64,000 bases of DNA from NCBI GenBank assembly GCA_024516035.1, contig CM044963.1, positions 21,633,176 to 21,697,175 on the forward strand, given 5' to 3'. The notes under the pieces were generated by a model. The model was not told where the DNA came from. It ran no database searches and was given only the letters and a program-made list of their open reading frames with translations. The translations under genes were made by a program, and so were the position numbers. Positions 10,090 to 19,653 of this stretch are shown here, in pieces. The DNA comes from Bactericera cockerelli (Eukaryota > Arthropoda > Insecta > Hemiptera > Triozidae). Each line of letters begins with the position of its first letter. The stretch's first letter is position 1.

Positions 10090-12151
10090 TTACAGCATCA
10101 TCGCAATGTTGTATTGCCAGAGAGTCAACGGGAACATGTAATATGGTGGAGACTTCTGGTTTTACTCCATAGCATGAAGATAAAAAAGCTGGTAAACTGA
10201 GATCATTTACAAGTCGAATTCCAAGGCCACCCTTTCTGATTGGTAGTGAGGCTTGAATCCATTGTTTTTCATTGAACTTTACATTGAGAATGTGTTCTAG
10301 TGCCAATTTCACATTTTGATCAATTGTATCTAAACAATCTTTTAAAAGCCAGGTCGGAATGGTACGAAGAAAATAAATAAGTTTTGGAATTCCCAGGCAT
10401 GTTTTCAGGAGATGAAGAGCGACATGAGATGATATCTTTTCTAAATTTTCCAAAGGTTTCTTCATATCTTCAACTTTAGCTTTAAGGAATGGTTCATAAC
10501 CTGGCTCGAGGAGTGGCGTTCCGAGGAGTGTCAAGTTTTTAGGAGATCTCGTCTGAATGCCAGGAAGAACTCGACTGAAAGCCTCCTCAATAGAATGGTC
10601 AACAATTCCAGATGTAAAAAAGAGCTCGCATTTTGTAGGATTAACTTGTAGACCCATCTCAGCAGACTTTGTAATTAACAGAGAGATGTCTTCAAGAACA
10701 GAAGTCGGGTGACCGCCAAGAGTGCCATCGTCAAGGTAGAAGAGATTGAGTTTGGATTTGAGTGATTTGACAAGTGGGTTGATGCTTAAACTGAATGTCA
10801 ACGGTCCGGCAGGATCACCTTGCTGACAGCCCACCTGTGACTCAAGAACTTCATTTCCAAAGAACAAAGCTGATGGTGTATGGTAACTCGACCACATGAA
10901 TGGATATATAGTGGGAGCATGCTCTTTAACTGCTTTTAACATGATGTCTCTTTCTAAACAGTTGAAAGCATTCTTATAATCAACTTTAACAATGACACTG
11001 TCATTAGATTTGTTGTTCTCAATGAAAGTTCGAGCAGCATGAACCACAGTTTCACAACCTTGTTTACTCGCAAAACCAAATTGGTGTGGTAAAAAATATT
11101 CTAAACAATCTTGACGCACCATGTTACACGCAATTTTTGCAGCAAGTCTCCGAAAGGTGCAACCAACAGCAATTGGTCTCACACTTCCATCTTTCTTGGA
11201 CAAAGCACAAAGATTTGCACCAAACAAGAATCGAAGAACTTGAACGTTCACAAGACCAGATAATATTAAACACATCAAATTCTTTATTTCCTCAAGAAGC
11301 TTTAATCCAGCATCTCCTGCAGATCTTGAAGTCAGGTCCTTGAGGTGTTGCGGTGATATCCCGTCAATACCTGCTGATGTACCATTGGGGAATGAATTGA
11401 TAGCTGTTAAAACAGCACTACAGGTTAGCGAAACACTTACATCATTTAAATCAGGTGGCTCAGGAAAATCTAACTGCCTGGATGGGGCCGGATGTCTTTC
11501 TTTAAGTAAAGCAAGAGTGGCATCATTCATAGGAGCTAAATCATCATTGGAGCACAATAGGCGAACAGCACCCTTTGTATCAAAGTCAGCAATTTTTGCC
11601 TCCACACGCTTCGCCAAGGTTTGTCTCTTTCCTTCCTTATGAGCACGAACTGAACCAGTGATATTCGGAATCAATGCTGCTGTAATATTTCTTTTGACAA
11701 GATTAGTTAGGGAAATTGTGCCTTCTTTTTTAGGTACTTGAAGACAAGAAAAAGCAAAGGTGAAAACATTTTCCCACGAATGAAAATCATTATCTTTAGA
11801 ACATTTTTTAATTATTTCTAATAACTTTTGAGCAGCGAGAGGTCGGGCACCTTTGGGAATTCTTTTTATGATGTGAACGTTTTTCTTTAGATTTCCTAAC
11901 CGATCTTGAAAATCAACGTTTTCAAAATTTGAGTTTTGAATTTGACTTCTAGCTTCAGAATGAATTTTTGTCACATGAATATTACAACCTCTTCGGGTAG
12001 CAAAAGATCTAGAACAGAATGAACAAGAATGGCCTGAAGCTTGTACTCTGGGAAGACCCGTCGATGAAGGTATAATTGAAGCATTATGGTCTTCAATGTC
12101 GCCATCAGTCTCATTTGGGTCATTCATACTCTTGGGAGGCGGAGACGACAA
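10007..12151 (-). CDS. Non-LTR retrotransposon protein: zinc finger and reverse transcriptase
   Basis: The 714-codon frame is open from a TTG at 12151; the first ATG (residue 9, 12127) is the more natural start, and the frame is also open further upstream. A C-x2-C-x12-H-x4-H finger (C43, C46, H59, H64) probably binds nucleic acid. Reverse transcriptase motifs follow: VKVDYKNAFN with catalytic Asp 391, GCQQGDPAGP at 441-450, and FYLDDGTLGG at 471-480. The catalytic box is Y-L-D-D rather than the F-A-D-D of typical R2. KKDGSVRPIAVGC (319-331) is a further RT signature. The frame leaves the element's reading near residue 700 and terminates in unrelated sequence, while the continuation is found in the overlapping frame at 10089-9265. 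It would act in target-primed reverse transcription. Confidence 0.85.
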   Translation of the reverse strand: MSSPPPKSMNDPNETDGDIEDHNASIIPSSTGLPRVQASGHSCSFCSRSFATRRGCNIHVTKIHSEARSQIQNSNFENVDFQDRLGNLKKNVHIIKRIPKGARPLAAQKLLEIIKKCSKDNDFHSWENVFTFAFSCLQVPKKEGTISLTNLVKRNITAALIPNITGSVRAHKEGKRQTLAKRVEAKIADFDTKGAVRLLCSNDDLAPMNDATLALLKERHPAPSRQLDFPEPPDLNDVSVSLTCSAVLTAINSFPNGTSAGIDGISPQHLKDLTSRSAGDAGLKLLEEIKNLMCLILSGLVNVQVLRFLFGANLCALSKKDGSVRPIAVGCTFRRLAAKIACNMVRQDCLEYFLPHQFGFASKQGCETVVHAARTFIENNKSNDSVIVKVDYKNAFNCLERDIMLKAVKEHAPTIYPFMWSSYHTPSALFFGNEVLESQVGCQQGDPAGPLTFSLSINPLVKSLKSKLNLFYLDDGTLGGHPTSVLEDISLLITKSAEMGLQVNPTKCELFFTSGIVDHSIEEAFSRVLPGIQTRSPKNLTLLGTPLLEPGYEPFLKAKVEDMKKPLENLEKISSHVALHLLKTCLGIPKLIYFLRTIPTWLLKDCLDTIDQNVKLALEHILNVKFNEKQWIQASLPIRKGGLGIRLVNDLSLPAFLSSCYGVKPEVSTILHVPVDSLAIQHCDDAVNVWRTRFNDEFPLVSTEHIQKNSQQSS

Positions 12152-12340
12152 ACGATGAATAATATCATGAGGATATAAAAAGAGATTTTTTTTTGAATAA
12201 AATTAATTTAAAGTTTTGGGTTGAAATTTCGAGAGCAAATTTTCAGTTCTAATTTATTTTGACTTTTGACAGTAGGGTTAATTTTGACTGTTGATGTCGG
12301 CTTGAGACAGGGAGTCCCATTACGCTAATATAATAATAAT
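12152..12340. other. 5' flank of the non-LTR element
   Basis: AT-rich, with no conserved target site recognised. Confidence 0.4.
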
Positions 12341-12344
12341 AATT

Positions 12345-12420
12345 CCGTGTCCGTGTGACAGGCAAAGATACCTATATCACGGTGGTGAGAAGATTATATG
12401 GACGCCCAGATCCAACGTCT
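12345..12420 (-). repeat. SINE S7 segment ('ttccgtgtccgtgtgac')
   Basis: Matches 44845-44925 ('ttccgtatccgtgcgac ... cacggtggtg'). It abuts an S6 copy. Confidence 0.5.
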
Positions 12421-12474
12421 AGGCTCTTTTCATGTCCATTGATTATATATGGTTTTAAAGTCCTGATTCAGGAT

Positions 12475-12685
12475 AGGGGTTTTACCCTCCTTGCGCTGGG
12501 AATCGTATAAGCTACCCACAGTAACCTCACCCAGCCTGGGTAGAACCGGAAATGCCAACCTCACGTGTTCGGAGGGAACAGATTTTCTGTGTGAAAATTC
12601 TGCCCCAACCGAGGATCGAACTCGGGACCTCTGGACAACGGGCAGTAGTCATAACCGTTACGCCACCGAGACTGGCCCCATTACT
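12475..12685 (-). repeat. tRNA-like SINE, family S6
   Basis: The minus-strand head is 'ggtggcgtaacggttatgac', with B-box-like 'gagttcgatcctcggttgg' and the body 'gtgaggttggcatttccggt'. The plus-strand frame 12491-12703 is a reading of this repeat. Confidence 0.7.
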
Positions 12686-12689
12686 CTTG

Positions 12690-12873
12690 GGGTTAAGTGG
12701 TAGAGAATGCCTAAGGCATTAACTTCTCCCCGGGGATTACAAGACAATTTATTGTAAATTTAAATATTTTTTTTTCTCTTTATTTTATTTTGTAAATATT
12801 TTTAAGTTTTTTTTGTTAATAATTTATGTTGATTGCTTTGTATAAAAAAATAAAGTGTAAAAAAAAGATAAAA
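12690..12873 (+). repeat. Interspersed repeat S10
   Basis: The head 'ggttaagtggtagagaatgcctaaggcatt' (split here by spaces in the source) leads to a T-rich body ending 'aaataaagtgtaaaaaaa'. An inverted partner lies at 12900-13104 and another copy at 23170-23317. Confidence 0.6.
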
Positions 12874-12899
12874 TAAAAGATTCAGATCAGTACTTTGTA

Positions 12900-13104
12900 G
12901 TATTTTATTTATTTATTTACACTTTACTTTTTTTTATACAAGACAAACAACAATAAATTATTAACAGAGGTAATAAAAAAATTAACAATATTTACAAATT
13001 AAGGTACCTATAAAAAAAATATATTTAAATTTAAATGTGCAACTGTCTTGTGATCCGCGGCGAAGTTGTAAATGCCTCAGGCATTCTCTGCCACTTATTT
13101 TATA
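12900..13104 (-). repeat. Interspersed repeat S10, inverted partner
   Basis: Reverse-oriented copy ending 'aatgcctcaggcattctctg'. It is tail-to-tail with the copy at 12690, giving a roughly 400-bp imperfect inverted repeat. Confidence 0.6.
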
Positions 13105-13352
13105 CTAGCCGTTTGCCCGTGCTTTGCAACGGAACTAAATTTCAAATTTACTAAGGCATGGCCGTACTGCTGGACAGCAATGCCTTTTTGAACTTTTTAT
13201 AATTTTTCTGGACAAAGCGATAATGGTTTTGGGGGGGTCAATTCTGAGACATTTTTCGCTATCTCTTACCGTTTTAGCTAAACAACTCCGGACAAACAAA
13301 CAAACAAACATAGGTAGGTAGGTAGTCCTTTTTTCTGTTTTATATATAGAGA
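13105..13352 (-). mobile_element. Non-autonomous Helitron, about 250 bp
   Basis: On the minus strand it begins TCTCTATATATAAAAC and ends with a GC-rich hairpin (AACGG paired with CCGTT) followed by CTAG, the hallmarks of Helitron termini. It lies between A and T, the usual Helitron target. No protein is encoded; the 13135-13395 frame is fortuitous. Confidence 0.65.
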
Positions 13353-13629
13353 TTCCCTCCCAAATATTGTTGGAACCCAGACCTGGCCAAAACAATTACC
13401 ATGTTCCCCCATGTCGTGCAAGAGTCACATGCTGCCATTTCCGTTCTGGGAATGCCAATCACCAGTCAGCAACCTTGGGCAAAGGTCAGTGTGCTCGCCA
13501 CAGCAAATACAACATTTCAATGTGCTTTTTTCTGTTAGGTCCCATTACCTATCTATAAGGTCAGCATAGAAAGTACTACAAAAAGTCACTTTCGTTTAAC
13601 TTTCTATTACCTTTGTTCGTATCCTTTGT

Positions 13630-13760
13630 TCCGACCTCAATAGTTTGATAGATAAGGCGGCGGACTTGTAACCTGGAGGTTCAAGTCCCGGTTTCAGCGT
13701 AGATTTAGTAAAGCGAGTTTGAATAGTTGTGATATCACGAAAGAACATGCTCAATCTAGG
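13630..13760 (+). repeat. tRNA-like SINE, family S2
   Basis: From 'ccgacctcaatagtttgata' through 'gtgatatcacgaaag'. It lacks the 'ggtcggtggt' part of the B-box region seen in other copies. Confidence 0.7.
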
Positions 13761-13934
13761 CTATTTGTGAAGTACCAATAATTATAAACGTTGAATATAA
13801 CATCATCTCATGATGTTTGCCTATAGACAAAGACACAGTAGTACATAGTTTAGTGATTTTGAACATTAATATTGGTGGATGATTTTCTTTTTGACATTTT
13901 CATGTCTTTGCTCTGGCACATAACCAAAATTATG

Positions 13935-14100
13935 TGACGAAATTGTGTAACGAAATTATGTAACGATATTATGTAACGATATTATGTAACGAAATATCGA
14001 ATTGTAAAGGGAGAGAAGTCTTCTAATATAGGATATCGATATTATGGTTTCGATATTATCGATATACCTAATATCGATATTTTCGTTTCGATATTGCAAC
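13935..14100. repeat. 14-bp tandem repeats and TATCGATA cluster
   Basis: Five units of 'taacgatattatg' type (13935-13993) are followed by AT-rich sequence carrying TATCGATA-like words at about 14034, 14056 and 14070. TATCGATA is also the DNA replication-related element of insect promoters, but no gene start is visible. Confidence 0.55.
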
Positions 14101-14767
14101 CCTAAGAGAAGAGGGAAAGTGTGTGTCATGCGCACAATACGAAATTTGGTCAGTTGGGTTTTGGACCTTGAATAGTAAAGATGAAAATGTCGAAATGGTT
14201 GCAGACTCGTATGCAAGCGTTTTTATGGTTAAAATCCATAAGCCGCCACATACCACATTTTTTTTTTAATTTTTTCTTTTTTTTTTGATGTTTTTTTTTA
14301 AGTGTTGTTTTTATGTAGATGGTTATGGATGATTTTGCAAGAATCTCTAACTGTTGTTGTCGTTATTTGTTTTAAAATGAATTTCGGAAGGCTAAAACTT
14401 TTTCTAAAAAAACTTGTCTTTGCACCTCGTGCACTAATCAGCAATCTAATCACGTATTCATGTATTTTTAAAAGAGATATTTTAACTTATCTGATATATT
14501 TAAGAAAAACTGACCTTTCTTTTTTACCTAAACTAAAGAGAACTTTACCGCCCTGTACTTAAACCCTCTGATTGCAAATTTTCTAGAAGCGTGCAACCTT
14601 GAGTAGGACTTTCACGCAAATCTAATTATTTTTTGCTGTTGCTATTATTATTAGGTATTATTTTTAAAAAATTCACAAGGAAATCTCCATTACACAAGTA
14701 AATAAAAAATACAAAGAAAGTAAAAAAATTCTGAATATACAAAAAATCATAATAATAATAATAATAA
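14101..14767. other. AT-rich flank of the Ty3/gypsy element
   Basis: No gene recognised; the 86-codon frame at 14302-14562 has no domain. It ends in an (AAT)n microsatellite (14750-14767) that served as insertion site. Confidence 0.5.
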
Positions 14768-14907
14768 TGTGGCCAGTAGAAATATTCTCAGATTATTTCG
14801 TTCACTGTCTGTCTAGATTCATTCAATAAACTTTTCTCTGCTCTTGCAAACCAAATAATACTTGTGCTTTCTATAAATTAAATTAGGCTGCATAACCATG
14901 TCTAATA
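14768..14907 (+). repeat. 5' LTR
   Basis: 140 bp beginning TGTGGCCAGTAG and ending GTCTAATA. It is identical by eye to the copy at 18859. AATAAA occurs inside at about 14825. The only ATG near its end (14898) lies within the LTR. Confidence 0.9.
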
Positions 14908-14908
14908 G

Positions 14909-14926
14909 TGGTGACCCCGACGTGAT
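14909..14926 (+). promoter_or_regulatory. Primer binding site, tRNA-Trp type
   Basis: TGGTGACCCCGACGTGAT is complementary to the CCA plus 3' acceptor and T-stem of eukaryotic tRNA-Trp, one base after the LTR. This is the primer reported for CsRn1-like elements. Confidence 0.85.
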
Positions 14927-15010
14927 GAAGATCGCTTCCATGATCTTCCGGAAGAAAACACAACTGCTCCAGCCGCAGCAGCAAACAACATTAGCAGAGT
15001 TTCAGTCAAG

Positions 15011-15709
15011 ATGCCGCCGTTCAGCCGAACAAATCCTAAACTTTGGTTTATACAACTGCAGAGCCATTTTCACACCGCAGGCATTGTCAGAGATGACACA
15101 AAATTTCATCATGTCATCGCATCTGTGGAAACCGACATTCTTGAGCAGGTAATTGATATCGTAGAGTCTCCCCCAGCAGATAACAAATATGAAACTTTGA
15201 AAAATAAGATTATTGCCATTTTTTCATTGACCACCTATCAAAAGCAACAAAAATTATTTGCTGAATGTTTTTTGGGGGATAGAAGACCATCACAACTCTT
15301 ATTAGAAATGCAAAATTTGGCTGGAAAAGATATTTCCGATAACATGATAAAGTCTCTTTGGCTGTCTCGCTTACCAATAGCTATGCAAACAGTTCTTGCC
15401 GCCAGTTCTGAACCATTGGCCAAAATATCTACTCTTGCTGACACAATACACTCTCTACCGAGCCAGTCTGTAAACCAGTTAACTGAGCAAAATATTTTTC
15501 AATCCTGTACTGATATTAAGCAAGAAGTCAAAGACCTAGCTCAAGAAGTCAACCAAATCAAGCTACAGTCACAAAATAATCAATATAGAAGTAGAAATTA
15601 TAAAAATCGTAACAATGCAAGCTCATTTTGTTATTATCACAGCAAGTTTGGCGCCCACGCCCGGAAATGTGAGAAACCCTGTACTTTCAAGATTTCAAAA
15701 AACTGGTGA
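15011..15709 (+). CDS. gag: Gag of CsRn1-like Ty3/gypsy element
   Basis: Structural protein of the retrotransposon particle. The frame is open from 14915 and the first ATG in it is 15011 (232 codons). The segment [16 protein letters not shown] near the start is the conserved opening of CsRn1-type Gag. A zinc-knuckle-like C-x2-H-x5-H-x3-C lies near the C-terminus ([14 protein letters not shown]) for nucleic acid binding. The upstream ATG at 14898, within the LTR, begins a different frame (MSNSGDPDV...) that ends at 15152. In related elements an SGDP-type N-terminus is joined to this Gag, so a one-base change between about 14926 and 14960, or use of the internal ATG, has to be assumed. The last codons overlap the frameshift site. 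Confidence 0.88.
   Translation: MPPFSRTNPKLWFIQLQSHFHTAGIVRDDTKFHHVIASVETDILEQVIDIVESPPADNKYETLKNKIIAIFSLTTYQKQQKLFAECFLGDRRPSQLLLEMQNLAGKDISDNMIKSLWLSRLPIAMQTVLAASSEPLAKISTLADTIHSLPSQSVNQLTEQNIFQSCTDIKQEVKDLAQEVNQIKLQSQNNQYRSRNYKNRNNASSFCYYHSKFGAHARKCEKPCTFKISKNW
15697..15703 (+). promoter_or_regulatory. Slippery heptamer A AAA AAC for -1 frameshifting
   Basis: In the gag frame the bases read A AAA AAC immediately before TGG TGA. A -1 slip here enters the pol frame, which is open from 15673 and continues to 18870. This matches the canonical X XXY YYZ signal of retroviruses and retrotransposons. Confidence 0.7.
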
Positions 15710-18700
15710 GCTCACCCTTTTGTGCCGCCAAAGGGGTGAGTGCCTCATTCGTATCTCGAATTTGTCTCAATGATTTGAAAAATAATATGACTTTCCTTAT
15801 CGATACAGGTGCAGATATCTCAGTTCTTCCCAAGGATTTCACAGAGCGGCGTGAGTCCAAAGAACTAAAACTATTTGCAGCAAACGGCACTCCTATCAAC
15901 ACTTATGGCCAGAAAGTGCTTGATGTAGATTTAGGCCTACACAGGAAATATAAGTGGTCTTTTATAATAGCTGATGTACAGCGTCCTATTATAGGTTATG
16001 ATTTTCTACAAAACTTTGGTTTATTAGTAGATGCCAGAAATCACCAGCTCATTGACCCTAAGAAAAAAATATCCATTATTGGTAACATGACTTCCGACCA
16101 ATCTAATATCAGTTCTTTTGATCATACTAACAGGTATCATAAATTCCTGGAAGATTTTCCTGCTCTGACTAATCCTAACCTTGCCAAGCGATCAGCTGAA
16201 CATCAGATACAACACCATATTACCACTCATGGAGCTCCTGTCTTCTGTCGTGCAAGACGTCTCAATCCAGAAAAATTTAATGCCGCTAAGAAAGAATTCA
16301 ACACAATGGTTGAAAAAGGTATATGTCGTCCCTCGAAATCTCCCTGGGCGTCTCCCCTGCACATGGTAAAAAAATCAAATGGTGAGTGGCGGCCCTGTGG
16401 GGATTACCGTCGCCTTAACGCACAAACCAAACCTGACAGATATCCAATACCTCACATACGTGACTTTTCTCTTCATTTGAATGGGAAATCAATTTTTTCG
16501 GTGATTGATTTGGTCAAGGCCTATAACCAAATACCTGTACATCCTCAAGATGTTCCCAAAACTGCTATAATCACACCTTTTGGTCTATATGAATTCCTTG
16601 TCATGACTTTCGGTTTATGTTGTGCCGCACAAACATTTCAGAGATTTATAAACGAGGTGACTAGGCCATTTGACTTTTGTTTCCCCTACATAGACGATAT
16701 CCTAGTGGCCTCTCGTAACCCTGAGGAACATGAAAAACATTTAAAATTACTCTTCTCTAGATTACAAGACTATGGAATTCTTATTAACGCTGCAAAGTCA
16801 AAATTTGGTTTCAATGAAGTCAAATTCTTGGGACACATGGTCAGCAAAGACGGAACTAAACCCCTGCCGGAGAAAATTGAAGCCATCAATAACTTTCCCC
16901 TACCCAAACTTGTTTGTGATCTAAAGCGATTCCTAGGCATCATTAACTTCTATCGTTCTTTCATACCTAATGCTGCCCAGATTCAAGCTCCGCTCTATTC
17001 TTTGTCCAAAGGAAATAAAAAGAATGATAGATCCGTTATTGTTTGGACTGACGAAACTCGACAAGCATTTGAGGCATGCAAGGATTCACTGTCAAATGCT
17101 ACACTCCTTGCTCATCCGATTCCAACTGCACAGTTAGCGCTCTTTGTTGATGCTTCAAACTACGCTATAGGCGGTGTAGCTCAGCAAAAGTGTCCTAAGT
17201 CAGGAAAATGGCAACCGCTAGGATTTTTTTCCAGAAAACTGACGACTACTGAAATGAAGTACAGTACATACGATCGCGAGTTGTTAGCTGCCTATTCTTC
17301 TATCAAACACTTCCGTAATATTTACGAAGGGTTAATCTTTACAATATACACAGATCATAAACCTTTAACTTTTGCGTTTCTGCAGGATAACTACAAAGCA
17401 TCACCCCGTCAGCTAAGACAACTAGATTTTATTGGTCAGTTTACAACTGATATTCGTCATATCACCGGAGCTCAGAATGTGGTTGCTGACGGGTTATCTC
17501 GCATCTCTACTCTTAGCTTACCTAGTGCATTACCTTATGAGAAGTTACGACGGGAACAAGATGGTGATAAGGAACTACAACATTTGCTTTCGTCCAATAA
17601 TACGAGTCTGCAACTATCATTGATTCTTCCCCATGAGTCCAAGACAGCTATTTATTGCGATACGAGCCAACCTGGTAAGATCCGACCATACATTCCTCCT
17701 TGTTTCAGACGAACTCTCTTTGATATTCTACACAATCTATCTCATCCTGGCGTGAAAGCATCAACTGATCTCGTCAAGGAGAGATATGTGTGGCCTCTCA
17801 TGGGCCGTGACTGTCGAACCTGGGCCCAAACCTGCTTAGCTTGCCAAAAGTCAAAAGTTCAGCGGCATACAAAAAGTCCGATTTCTCCATTTCCTCCTGT
17901 TGAGCGAAGATTTGAGCACGTACATATTGATCTTGTAGGTCCCTTACCTTCATCTGAGGGATATAGTTACCTCCTCACTTGTATTGATCGGTTCACAAGA
18001 TGGCCTGAGGCAATTCCTTTGAAAGATATTACAGCCGACTCAGTGGCTAAAGCATTTTTTACAGGCTGGGTCTCAAGATTTGGAGTACCCTCTAGACTCA
18101 CGACAGATCAAGGTCGCCAATTTGAATCTTCTTTATTCCAGGAGATGACAAAACTGCTTGGTATTCAAGTGATTCATACCACGGCATACCACCCAAGCTC
18201 TAATGGACTTGTAGAAAGATTTCACAGATCACTAAAAAATTCTTTAAAGGCTGCCGCTAAAGATCCATCATGGTCTCTCACCCTCCCTTCTGTTCTACTT
18301 GGTCTAAGGAGTGTTATAAAAGAAGACCTGGGCGCATCTCCTTGTGAACTTGTTTACGGTGATTCAATTCGTCTCCCGGGTGAATTTTTTTCATCCATCA
18401 AGTTAAATCAAAACAATACAACTGGTTTTTTAAAGGACTTACGACATAATTTCAACAAAATTAAACCAACTACAACGAAACATCACTCTTCTGACAATTT
18501 TTTTGTTCATCCTGAACTCCAGACTTGCAAATACGTGTTTCTTCGAGATGATGCCGTGAAACCTCCACTATCGCCTCCTTATTCTGGACCTCATCTTGTC
18601 GTCGAGAGAGCTTCTAAGTGTTTCAAGTTGAAGATTTGTGACAAAGTCAAGACTGTCTCTATAGATAGACTGAAACCTGCATTCATGCCATATGAAGAAA

Positions 18701-18870
18701 AATCTTCAAATACGAATGCTGCTTCTAACATTAAGCCTCTCCCTAAAAGTCATCCGCCTAAACCGTGCCCTGCTATATCCCGCTTTGGACGTTCGATCCG
18801 TCCTCCTCAAAAGTATAGAATATTTTATAATAGCAGGCACGTATTTGGGGGGGAGCCCTGTGGCCAGTAG
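15706..18870 (+). CDS. pol: Pol polyprotein: protease, reverse transcriptase, RNase H, integrase
   Basis: 1054 codons from 15706, a GTG; expression presumably comes from a -1 shift upstream rather than from this codon. Aspartic protease: DTGAD at residues 33-37. Reverse transcriptase: YIDD at 328-331. RNase H: FVDAS with Asp 482, then YDREL and YTDHKP. Integrase: HHCC zinc region beginning about 676 (HNLSHPG ... CLACQ), and a core triad D742, D801, E837, a D-D-35-E spacing. A GPY/F-like region and basic tail follow. Domain order PR-RT-RH-IN identifies Ty3/gypsy (Metaviridae-type). The stop codon falls just inside the 3' LTR. No internal stop or frameshift, so it is plausibly functional. Confidence 0.95.
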   Translation: MSSPFCAAKGVSASFVSRICLNDLKNNMTFLIDTGADISVLPKDFTERRESKELKLFAANGTPINTYGQKVLDVDLGLHRKYKWSFIIADVQRPIIGYDFLQNFGLLVDARNHQLIDPKKKISIIGNMTSDQSNISSFDHTNRYHKFLEDFPALTNPNLAKRSAEHQIQHHITTHGAPVFCRARRLNPEKFNAAKKEFNTMVEKGICRPSKSPWASPLHMVKKSNGEWRPCGDYRRLNAQTKPDRYPIPHIRDFSLHLNGKSIFSVIDLVKAYNQIPVHPQDVPKTAIITPFGLYEFLVMTFGLCCAAQTFQRFINEVTRPFDFCFPYIDDILVASRNPEEHEKHLKLLFSRLQDYGILINAAKSKFGFNEVKFLGHMVSKDGTKPLPEKIEAINNFPLPKLVCDLKRFLGIINFYRSFIPNAAQIQAPLYSLSKGNKKNDRSVIVWTDETRQAFEACKDSLSNATLLAHPIPTAQLALFVDASNYAIGGVAQQKCPKSGKWQPLGFFSRKLTTTEMKYSTYDRELLAAYSSIKHFRNIYEGLIFTIYTDHKPLTFAFLQDNYKASPRQLRQLDFIGQFTTDIRHITGAQNVVADGLSRISTLSLPSALPYEKLRREQDGDKELQHLLSSNNTSLQLSLILPHESKTAIYCDTSQPGKIRPYIPPCFRRTLFDILHNLSHPGVKASTDLVKERYVWPLMGRDCRTWAQTCLACQKSKVQRHTKSPISPFPPVERRFEHVHIDLVGPLPSSEGYSYLLTCIDRFTRWPEAIPLKDITADSVAKAFFTGWVSRFGVPSRLTTDQGRQFESSLFQEMTKLLGIQVIHTTAYHPSSNGLVERFHRSLKNSLKAAAKDPSWSLTLPSVLLGLRSVIKEDLGASPCELVYGDSIRLPGEFFSSIKLNQNNTTGFLKDLRHNFNKIKPTTTKHHSSDNFFVHPELQTCKYVFLRDDAVKPPLSPPYSGPHLVVERASKCFKLKICDKVKTVSIDRLKPAFMPYEEKSSNTNAASNIKPLPKSHPPKPCPAISRFGRSIRPPQKYRIFYNSRHVFGGEPCGQ
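18847..18855 (+). promoter_or_regulatory. Polypurine tract
   Basis: GGGGGGGAG directly upstream of the 3' LTR, the expected plus-strand primer site. Confidence 0.75.
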
Positions 18871-18998
18871 AAATATTCTCAGATTATTTCGTTCACTGTC
18901 TGTCTAGATTCATTCAATAAACTTTTCTCTGCTCTTGCAAACCAAATAATACTTGTGCTTTCTATAAATTAAATTAGGCTGCATAACCATGTCTAATA
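18859..18998 (+). repeat. 3' LTR
   Basis: 140 bp, no difference seen from the 5' LTR. It is followed by ATAATAATAAAT, the continuation of the AAT microsatellite. Confidence 0.9.
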
Positions 18999-19137
18999 AT
19001 AATAATAAATTACTAATTATTATCATTATTAGTTATTATTCACAATCACTGATGATTTTTGAATTTTACTAGTGTTAGTTTTATTGCAATTTTTATTATT
19101 TACCTAGGTATTTATTAGAAATTATTACTAATATATT

Positions 19138-19185
19138 ACTATTACCTCGCCTGGTGGTTTCCCTTCGACTAAAGAGTGTTATTAC
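19138..19185 (+). repeat. SINE S8 tail fragment
   Basis: 'cgcctggtggtttcccttcg' matches the S8 body end at 19618. Confidence 0.45.
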
Positions 19186-19467
19186 CTATAATAAAATTAT
19201 TATATCTACTCTGACCTTCCACAGTATTTATGTTATATTGTCATAATAATGTTATTATGATTTATTTATGTTTTTTTCTTCATTTACATTTTTAGAGTGA
19301 TTTATTTTTTGTATGTTTAATTATGTCTGGCTGGGTCACTATAGCTCAGTAATCAACTGTGAAATCAACTGACGGACTGACTCACTGATCACTGTTATTC
19401 CAAAATAACCATAAAAAGAATGCTTTCTTTAATCTAGATATTTAGATATGCATACCTGGAAATAATA

Positions 19468-19653
19468 GTCTGGTAGGTAAGTGGTTAACGCGCTAGTCTG
19501 GTATTCCAGGTAGCGTAGGGATGCGTTGGTTCGAATCTTACCCAATGCATGCATTTTTCCTCATAATTTTGAGTGTTTGTGACCACATAATAATAAGAAA
19601 ATGCTTTGAGCATTAACCTTGCCTGGTGGTTACCTTCCACTAAAGAGTATTAC
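19468..19653 (+). repeat. tRNA-like SINE, family S8
   Basis: Best S8 copy: the head 'ctggtaggtaagtggttaac', B-box-like GGTTCGAATC, and tail 'cctggtggttaccttccact'. The BEL/Pao leader begins immediately after it. Confidence 0.75.

Larger units (their letters stand above)
9265..12151 (-). mobile_element. RLE-type non-LTR retrotransposon, near complete
   Basis: A single minus-strand element encodes, in order, a C2H2 zinc finger, a reverse transcriptase and a CCHC knuckle with a restriction-like endonuclease. This order is characteristic of the R2/NeSL-like side of non-LTR retrotransposons. Two overlapping frames (12151-10007 and 10089-9265) together span about 960 residues. They are separated by one indel, most likely in the T7 run at 10026-10032. 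The true 5' and 3' ends are not defined. No 28S rDNA or other target sequence is evident beside it. Confidence 0.8.
14768..18998 (+). mobile_element. Ty3/gypsy LTR retrotransposon, CsRn1-like, apparently intact
   Basis: A 4,231-bp element with two identical 140-bp LTRs, a tRNA-Trp-type primer binding site, gag and pol separated by a -1 frame change, and a polypurine tract. A tRNA-Trp primer, a C-x2-H-x5-H-x3-C gag knuckle and short LTRs are features of the CsRn1 clade. LTR identity and unbroken frames imply very recent insertion. It sits inside an AAT microsatellite, so the target duplication cannot be defined. There is no env-like frame and no chromodomain is seen. Confidence 0.92.

Noticed and set aside
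11086..11642. Plus-strand frames of 85 and 100 codons
   Set aside because: Shadows of the minus-strand reverse transcriptase.
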